Below are positions 24,000-28,559 of a stretch of DNA of 28,559 bases, piece by piece. The notes beneath the pieces were generated by a model that saw only the letters and a program-made list of their open reading frames with translations, was not told the origin of the DNA and did no database searches. The position numbers were made by a program, and so were the translations under genes. This DNA is from Candidatus Bathyarchaeota archaeon. GTDB taxonomy: Archaea; Thermoproteota; Bathyarchaeia; TCS64. The stretch's first letter is position 1. Each line of letters starts with the position of its first letter. The stretch is taken from assembly GCA_002726865.1 (NCBI GenBank), contig PBSW01000067.1, positions 1 through 28,559 of the forward strand, written 5' to 3'.

Positions 24000-25172
24000 G
24001 TGACTATGATCGATCTCAGGAAGATCCGGGAACAGTTCCCCATTACAGAAAAGAAGGTTTACCTTGCCCATGCCTCACGGGGACCAATACCGAAATGTGG
24101 AGCTGAGGCGATCCAGAAATATCTATACTCTGCGATGCATTCTGGGCTAACTCTAGTGGATGCCGGAGTTCCCGAGGATGGGGGTAGAGCTCTCTTCGCT
24201 GAACTGGTTATGGCCGAAAAAGAAGAGGTCGCCTTCGTTGAGAATACCTCTGTAGGGCTAAACATAGCGGCCGGAGTCGTCGATCCTTACAAAGGATCTA
24301 ATATCGTCACAACCGACTATGAGTACTCATCGGTTATCTATCCATTCCTCCGCAGAGAACCTGGCGTCAAAGTTAGGTTCGTGGAGAATGCCGAAGGGAG
24401 GGTACTCCTCAGCGACATCGATGAGGCAGTCGATGACGAGACTGTAGCAGTGGTGGTAAGCCACGTCCACTGGCTCAACGGGTTCAGGCACGATCTCAGG
24501 GCCCTCGCAGAGATAGCCCACGAACATGGAGCGTATCTCATAGTAGATGGAATACAGTCTGCAGGTGTTATGGAGATAGACGTGCGAAGAGCGGGGATTG
24601 ACTTTTTGGCTGCTGGCTGTTACAAGTGGCTCCTCAGCCCACCAGGATCAGGGTATCTTTACGTTCGAAAAGAACTGATCGATGACTGTGATCCCCCGCT
24701 AACAGGTTGGAGATCGACTTCTGGAGTGAAGGATCGGAATCAACTGACCCTGAGGTTTCCGGATGATGCAAGAAGATTCGAGGTAGGTGCGCCAGCGTAT
24801 ATCAGCCTCGTCGCAGCTACAGAAGCAATGAAGCTCCTGCTGGACGCGGGGAAAAACTTTATCGAGAAGAGGGTTCTGATGCTCACGGGGCGCCTCGGAG
24901 ACTCTCTTAGGGAAATGGGGCTCAAAGTTACAACGCCGGAAGAAGCCTCGTTCCGATCAGGCATACTGAATTTCCAAGTTCATCATCCGCAGAGAGTTGT
25001 TGATGCGTTAAAGTCAAAGGGGATTTTTCCCTGTGGGTCTAGGCCTGACTGGGCTAAGTGCTCGCCGATTTTCCACTCCACGATTAGGGTTGCTCCCCAT
25101 TTTTACAACTCGGTAGAGGAGATCGATGCTTTTACCGAGGGAGTAAGAAAGGCCATTGCCTCTAAGGAATAG
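24000..25172 (+). CDS. Class V (cysteine desulfurase-like) PLP-dependent aminotransferase
   Basis: 390 residues of fold-type I PLP enzyme. The Schiff-base lysine is Lys209 in AAGCYKWLLSPPGSGYLYV, with Asp183 and Gln186 (VDGIQSAG) contacting the cofactor. The overall wording is that of the family containing cysteine desulfurases, isopenicillin-N epimerase-like and kynureninase-like proteins. I see no clear mobile-loop cysteine of a desulfurase: the nearby CGSRPDWAKCSPIF has two cysteines but not the usual context, so the reaction is open. GTG 24000 is 24 bases past the TATA centre (23972-23979), and ATG 24006 is an alternative. It converges with the LDH/MDH-like gene, the two TAG stops being only two bases apart. 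Confidence 0.85.
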   Translation: MTMIDLRKIREQFPITEKKVYLAHASRGPIPKCGAEAIQKYLYSAMHSGLTLVDAGVPEDGGRALFAELVMAEKEEVAFVENTSVGLNIAAGVVDPYKGSNIVTTDYEYSSVIYPFLRREPGVKVRFVENAEGRVLLSDIDEAVDDETVAVVVSHVHWLNGFRHDLRALAEIAHEHGAYLIVDGIQSAGVMEIDVRRAGIDFLAAGCYKWLLSPPGSGYLYVRKELIDDCDPPLTGWRSTSGVKDRNQLTLRFPDDARRFEVGAPAYISLVAATEAMKLLLDAGKNFIEKRVLMLTGRLGDSLREMGLKVTTPEEASFRSGILNFQVHHPQRVVDALKSKGIFPCGSRPDWAKCSPIFHSTIRVAPHFYNSVEEIDAFTEGVRKAIASKE

Positions 25173-25174
25173 GT

Positions 25175-26344
25175 CTAGAACTCAAGGGACTTGGGCTTGT
25201 CCTTATATCTCCGCACCAGAGCTCTGTAAGCATGCCAAAAGTATTCAACCACCTTTTCGCATTCAGTCACGTTGAATGATTTGAGGTTTAACTCCATCTC
25301 CTCATCCATAATCCTTACGGCCTCATCAGTGAAGACCACTGTCCCATCCCCGGTCACTCTCTCTATTCCCTCCAGCTTCTGGGCCTCTGCATTCATTCCA
25401 ATGGCCTCATCCAGAGTAATCTCTTCGGGGAGTACGACCTCAGCACCGTTCGCGTTCAGCCTAACAGGGAATCCCCCCTGTAGCCCTGCTGGCCCCGGGC
25501 AGTGACGGATCTCCCCGGTATCTCCAAGGATGGCCATCATATCCCCAACGGCGATAGAGGCTGTGTAATGCTGGTCTGCGATTGGGCTTTTCCTCCCTTT
25601 TGATCTTGACTCTTCCACAGCTGCTGATAGTATCTCTATAGGATCCCAACGGTCCGTCACGATGCTACCCCCTGCAATCACCTTCAGGAAGTACATGGAT
25701 TTTTGGGGAGCAATTTTCCGCCTAAGGAGATGATAAGTAGCGAAATCAGCTACCAAATAGACCTCAACATCTTTGATATGAACCCCGGTCTTGGCGCTAA
25801 CGACCCTCCGCATAGGCTCAATTATGTGGGCGAAATCACCTATACCAGTGGTTGGCGCCAACCCAGCTCCAGCTAACATAGGGCTGATAATCTCACAGGG
25901 ATCATTGGTAAATAAAACGTGGGCGTCGGTACCCGAGGCCTTGACCGCCTTCATGAGTCTGTAAAGCAATAGCAATCTGAAGGGAAGCGCCAAGCTATAA
26001 CCCACAGGTCCACCTTCCCCAAGCCTCTTAGCAACGTCCCGGGGCAGATCCGTATGGAACCTCCAGAAAGGATAAAGGTCGGCTGAGTTGAAGACCATAT
26101 CTGGTTCCACCTCGCTTAAAATTCGAGTTGTCTCTTCAACGTTGTTCAGATCGATCTTTCTGTACGAGATATTCGGATAGAGGCCCTGAGCAGCTGCCCC
26201 CATCGCGACCTGGGCAGCTTTCTGTTTACCTTTCGCCTCGTCGCGGCAAGCTACAATGATCTCGTCCACGCCGGCCCTAGCCAGAGTATGGAGGATCTCC
26301 CCCCCAAGGATTCCGATGCCTATCTTGAGAACCTTTCCAGCCAT
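25175..26344 (-). CDS. Rossmann-fold protein distantly like lactate/malate dehydrogenase
   Basis: 389 residues. A dinucleotide-binding GIGILG (9-14) opens the protein, followed by a nucleotide-binding strand (IIVACRDEA) and VFNSADLYP. From about 140 the order of segments follows the LDH/MDH family: LFTNDPCEIISPML, then IIEPMRRVVSAKTGVHIKDVEVYLVADF, and GGFPVRLNANGAEVVL. The LDxxR motif reads IEPMR (Glu for Asp, Arg179 kept). The catalytic GEHGD segment reads ADFAT, so the expected His is Phe201. It is therefore either a non-standard dehydrogenase or a non-catalytic relative; a saccharopine-dehydrogenase-like origin is the other option. ATG 26344 fits a TATA box at 26368-26374. Stop is TAG. 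Confidence 0.6.
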   Translation of the reverse strand: MAGKVLKIGIGILGGEILHTLARAGVDEIIVACRDEAKGKQKAAQVAMGAAAQGLYPNISYRKIDLNNVEETTRILSEVEPDMVFNSADLYPFWRFHTDLPRDVAKRLGEGGPVGYSLALPFRLLLLYRLMKAVKASGTDAHVLFTNDPCEIISPMLAGAGLAPTTGIGDFAHIIEPMRRVVSAKTGVHIKDVEVYLVADFATYHLLRRKIAPQKSMYFLKVIAGGSIVTDRWDPIEILSAAVEESRSKGRKSPIADQHYTASIAVGDMMAILGDTGEIRHCPGPAGLQGGFPVRLNANGAEVVLPEEITLDEAIGMNAEAQKLEGIERVTGDGTVVFTDEAVRIMDEEMELNLKSFNVTECEKVVEYFWHAYRALVRRYKDKPKSLEF

Positions 26345-26367
26345 TTAGGTAAGAATATTTTCCACGG

Positions 26368-26374
26368 TATTTAA
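26368..26374 (-). promoter_or_regulatory. TATA box for the LDH/MDH-like gene
   Basis: TTAAATA on the minus strand, centred 27 bases before ATG 26344, as for a leaderless transcript. Confidence 0.5.
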
Positions 26375-26388
26375 CGGATATTTGCCAT

Positions 26389-26703
26389 TTACAGCGCGCA
26401 CGGATACGACGAAATTAAGGCTGTCCCCGGGTTATCAATCATGGCTTGATACATCATAGAACCCCGAGAAAGTATCCTTATTTCTACTCCCGCTTTCCAA
26501 ACTCTGCAAAGCTTTAAACAAATCCACCTTAGAGGGTAAAGTAAGGTTTCTAAAGGTTCAAAGTGTAATATCAACGCAGATACATTACCTATCAGGAGTA
26601 ACATCCCTAAGAGAAGCACCCCCTCAAAACTATAGAGAACTCTGGAGAAATCCCCCAGATATGATGTCAGAATCTTCATGAATGCAATCATGAAAGCCAA
26701 CAC
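26389..26703 (-). CDS. Possible small membrane protein, unrecognised
   Basis: 104 codons starting at GTG 26703, with further ATG codons at 26691 and 26679. The translation has one strong hydrophobic segment (VLLLGMLLLIGNVSALILHF) and a hydrophobic N-terminus, so a membrane protein is conceivable. No family is recognised, no ribosome-binding site is evident, and composition does not set it apart from the surrounding non-coding DNA. It would lie upstream of and on the same strand as the LDH/MDH-like gene. Treat it as a weak candidate. Confidence 0.25.
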   Translation of the reverse strand: MLAFMIAFMKILTSYLGDFSRVLYSFEGVLLLGMLLLIGNVSALILHFEPLETLLYPLRWICLKLCRVWKAGVEIRILSRGSMMYQAMIDNPGTALISSYPCAL

Positions 26704-26937
26704 AAATAGAGAGAGATCGCGGCATATCCTATGAAGTCCCTGAAATTAGTCATTATCATCCATGTAGCCTTATCCCTCTGAAGAGAAATTTAGAAAACCA
26801 CGTAAGTTGAGCTTTTTCACCGGGATACACTTGAAAAACGGGATATAGAACTTTGAACAGGTAATAGCGCCCGCGCCGTTATAGTATTATAATCTAAACC
26901 GAAAATATTATCGTTTATACCATTCAGATGTGTTCCT
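26704..26937. other. Promoter region of the winged-helix gene pair
   Basis: AT-rich, with no gene. Together with the doubtful small membrane frame it forms a 590-base gap between divergent genes. TATA-like stretches AAATATTA (26903-26910) and TTTATA (26914-26919) lie 28-31 and about 21 bases before ATG 26938. Confidence 0.4.
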
Positions 26938-27354
26938 ATGGAGCGTCCACCATTTCATCTCAAGGTTAGGATAGGGGACATGGAAATAGAGCTAGGCGGG
27001 AACAAGGAGGAAGTCATGTCCACACTCGATGACCTCTCTAGTATCGTCCAGAAGGTAACCACCGCCTTTGAGGTTGATCGCCCCGACCTCCCGCGGAAGC
27101 TACTGGATTATCCTAAAATCAGCTGGACTGATAAGTGCGGTGCCGCCGTAGTAGCTCTTCTCACTACAGATTGGGGTAAAAATCCCCGAACCATCTCTGA
27201 GCTCAAGAAAGCGATGGAGGCTAACGCGATCTTCTTCCCTAAAGGCACCCTCTCCCCAGTCCTAATTTGGCTAGTTAAGAAAGGCAGAATCAGGCGATGG
27301 AAGGATGATAAGAAGGGCTATCTATATGTCATAAAAGAAACCGAGAGGATGTAA
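26938..27354 (+). CDS. Winged-helix protein with N-terminal beta/helix domain (first of a pair)
   Basis: 138 residues. Residues 1-45 (FHLKVRIGDMEIELGG, then EEVMSTLDDLSSIVQKV) form a small two-strand plus helix module. Residues 60-138 look like a winged helix: AAVVALLTTDWGK, then TISELKKAMEANAIFFPKGTLSPVLIWLVKKGRIRRW with a basic wing KDDKKGYLYV (shown in pieces). No enzyme motif is present. It most likely binds DNA or RNA, or acts as an adaptor. The next gene starts inside its stop (TAATG), and that protein has the same N-terminal design, so the pair probably arose by duplication and may form a heteromer. No specific family is known to me. Confidence 0.7.
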   Translation: MERPPFHLKVRIGDMEIELGGNKEEVMSTLDDLSSIVQKVTTAFEVDRPDLPRKLLDYPKISWTDKCGAAVVALLTTDWGKNPRTISELKKAMEANAIFFPKGTLSPVLIWLVKKGRIRRWKDDKKGYLYVIKETERM

Positions 27355-27821
27355 TGACCGGCATCTCAATCTCCATCAAGACCCCATTTGGGGAGATAAA
27401 CGTCAGCGGAGACACAACTGAGGAGGTATTGGATGCCCTCTCGAAGCTAAATCAAGACTTTATAATGGAGGTAAATAACAGGATCTCAGAGATTTTAGTG
27501 ACTCAGGCGAAGGACGACCTCAAGGGGATAATTGATATCAGGCTTAAAGGCCCGATCATTGTCACTAAGGCGAAACTATCTCACTATGCGTCAATTGGCC
27601 TCATCCTCTACGCCCTACAAGAACACCAATCTAGTTCCAGGGAGATCACCAAGAGGCTGGCGGCGAGTGGAAAGCAGGTCACAGTCCCCGCTAGGCTCCA
27701 TGAGATGAGGAAACGAGGCCACATCTTCAAGCCGGTGGATCGGGCTCCCTACTACAAACTATCTACAGAAGGTGTAAAGTGGATCGAGGAAAAGGTCCTG
27801 CCTCCCCTGAAGAAGAAATAG
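27354..27821 (+). CDS. Winged-helix protein with N-terminal beta/helix domain (second of a pair)
   Basis: 155 residues. The N-terminus (ISISIKTPFGEINVSGDTTE, then EVLDALSKLNQDF) repeats the strand-strand-helix layout of the preceding protein, including an acidic EEV just before the helix. A linker with charged residues follows. The C-terminal part (about 80-150) reads as a helix-turn-helix with wing: IGLILYALQEHQSSSREITKRL, then TVPARLHEMRKRGHIFKP and YYKLSTEGVKWIEE (in pieces). ATG 27354 overlaps the TAA of the upstream gene by one base, so the two are co-translated. It converges with a third winged-helix gene; the two stops are separated by one base. Function beyond nucleic-acid binding is not known. 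Confidence 0.7.
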   Translation: MTGISISIKTPFGEINVSGDTTEEVLDALSKLNQDFIMEVNNRISEILVTQAKDDLKGIIDIRLKGPIIVTKAKLSHYASIGLILYALQEHQSSSREITKRLAASGKQVTVPARLHEMRKRGHIFKPVDRAPYYKLSTEGVKWIEEKVLPPLKKK

Positions 27822-27822
27822 T

Positions 27823-28152
27823 TCAGAGCCCTCTTTTATCGAGCCTCTCTTTTAGGTTCTGAACCATCATCAGGATTCCCTTGAGTACCTCCTTGCTATC
27901 ACAGAAGTAGGACCGAACCCTAAACGGCGCCCGCTGTATTAGATCTTTATCCAAGAGTTTCGCGACTGCCCTCTCGGTCGCCTTGACTGTTAGGTTCACC
28001 TCTCCTGAGATTTCTCTGACTGTCATGGTCTTCCCTGTTCCCAAGAGATGGAAGAAAATAATGTTCTGGCTGGGGGCCTTGCCGAGCCCGATAACGGCCT
28101 CCATCTTCAGGTTAAGCTTTTCCAGTTTCTCTTCGGACATGAGATCAAACAC
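27823..28152 (-). CDS. Small MarR/TrmB-like winged-helix regulator
   Basis: 109 residues with a single winged-helix domain: FFHLLGTGKTMTVREISGEVNL, then VKATERAVAKLLDKDLIQRAP and a wing with RVRSYFCDS. A C-terminal helix (EVLKGILMMVQNLKERLDKR) may be a dimerisation coiled coil. Single-domain proteins like this are typical archaeal transcription regulators of the TrmB/MarR class. GTG 28152 overlaps the upstream gene by eight bases; ATG 28140 would remove the overlap. It is the last of three consecutive minus-strand HTH genes. Confidence 0.7.
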   Translation of the reverse strand: MFDLMSEEKLEKLNLKMEAVIGLGKAPSQNIIFFHLLGTGKTMTVREISGEVNLTVKATERAVAKLLDKDLIQRAPFRVRSYFCDSKEVLKGILMMVQNLKERLDKRGL

Positions 28153-28411
28153 CCGATTCGTTCTTTATAACTCTGTACAACTTCATGAGTATGTCGTAGG
28201 GGTTTACCGCTGAAAGGTAGCCTGCAGAGCCCTGGGTTACCAACCCTTTATCTTTCATCTCCGAGAGTCTTGCCCTAACTGTCGACGGTTTCAGCTTGGC
28301 GCCCTTAGCAATCTGGGAGGGTTTGAGAGGCGTACCTTGGAAAGTAAGGTAGCTAAGCACTTGAAACGCCGCAGTGTCTAGCTTCAGCCCGTCCAACTCT
28401 TCCCGGCTCAC
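28145..28411 (-). CDS. Small winged-helix DNA-binding protein
   Basis: 88 residues. The helix-turn-helix is LSYLTFQGTPLKPSQIAKGAKL followed by the recognition helix KPSTVRARLSEMKDKGLVTQ, then a wing (GSAGYLSAVNP) and a short helix (YDILMKLYRVI). GTG 28411 starts four bases after the TGA of the partial upstream gene. The downstream HTH gene overlaps its end. It is probably a regulator or a subunit of a complex formed with the neighbouring HTH proteins. Confidence 0.7.
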   Translation of the reverse strand: MSREELDGLKLDTAAFQVLSYLTFQGTPLKPSQIAKGAKLKPSTVRARLSEMKDKGLVTQGSAGYLSAVNPYDILMKLYRVIKNESGV

Positions 28412-28415
28412 AGTT

Positions 28416-28559
28416 TCACCTGTCCAGATATCTCTCCAGTAGCTTCACTATGATGGGCCCCAGCTTGTACCTGTAAACTCCCCGGGAGACCCTTTCCACG
28501 AGCCCCTTGTTGTTCAGGTTGAAGAGCGCAATGTTCACGGCGTTCACCGTAATCCCCAG
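28416..28559 (-). CDS. Winged-helix protein, C-terminal fragment (5' end outside window)
   Basis: The minus strand is open from the window edge to TGA 28418-28416, giving 47 residues: an alpha-helical stretch (GITVNAVNIALFNLNNKGLV) that reads as a recognition helix, a wing (ERVSRGVYRYKLGPIIV) and a terminal helix (KLLERYLDR). It resembles the other small HTH proteins here. It is cut by the window edge, so its N-terminus is unknown. It lies directly upstream of the next HTH gene on the same strand, probably in one transcript. Confidence 0.6.
   Translation of the reverse strand: MGITVNAVNIALFNLNNKGLVERVSRGVYRYKLGPIIVKLLERYLDR

Overview
The window reads as archaeal chromosome, probably from an uncultivated TACK-group lineage; Bathyarchaeia would fit, but no 16S or ribosomal marker is present to prove it. 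The archaeal signs are an archaea-specific GatD-GatE tRNA amidotransferase pair, an archaeal NMN adenylyltransferase, an XPB/Bax1-type helicase pair, a 20S proteasome beta subunit resembling the inactive crenarchaeal type, and TATA boxes about 24-28 bp upstream of start codons, as expected for leaderless archaeal transcripts. TAG, TAA and TGA are all used as ordinary stops.

Layout: (1) 1-1947: C-terminal half of an MFS transporter, then an AT-rich minus-strand gene for an aspartoacylase/succinylglutamate-desuccinylase-like protein with a degenerate metal site. (2) 2203-5521: surface-sugar genes, a hexapeptide acyltransferase facing a DegT aminotransferase and a UDP-sugar dehydrogenase. (3) 5987-9319: a large isoleucyl-tRNA synthetase of a bacterial-looking IleRS2 type with a swapped GVHH signature. 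(4) 9554-12483: a reductive dehalogenase-like corrinoid/Fe-S protein divergent from an L-fucose-isomerase-like gene cut by one in-frame TAG. (5) 12853-12928: tRNA-Ala(CGC). (6) 13351-19121: a minus-strand block of nadM, a B3/B4-domain gene, rtcA, XPB-like helicase and Bax1-like gene, followed by a proteasome beta gene with its own promoter. (7) 19238-23435: a phosphoribosyltransferase and the gatD-gatE operon. (8) 24000-26344: a class V aminotransferase convergent with an LDH/MDH-like protein lacking the usual catalytic His. (9) 26938-28559: five small winged-helix genes, two on plus and three on minus.

How the genes work together: GatD/GatE make Gln-tRNA(Gln) by the archaeal indirect route. 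NadM makes NAD. RtcA and the B3/B4 protein belong to RNA/tRNA processing or quality control, and XPB/Bax1 to DNA unwinding and cutting. The sugar genes suggest a diacetamido-uronic-acid-type residue for surface glycans, but part of that pathway must lie elsewhere.

The observations most worth checking are the amber codon inside the fucose-isomerase-like gene, the GVHH motif in IleRS, the Thr1-to-Ala proteasome beta subunit, the archaeal RdhA homologue, the possible AUA start of rtcA, and several enzyme homologues with missing catalytic residues. I saw no CRISPR array, insertion sequence or clear defence system. All family assignments come from reading the translations, not from database searches.
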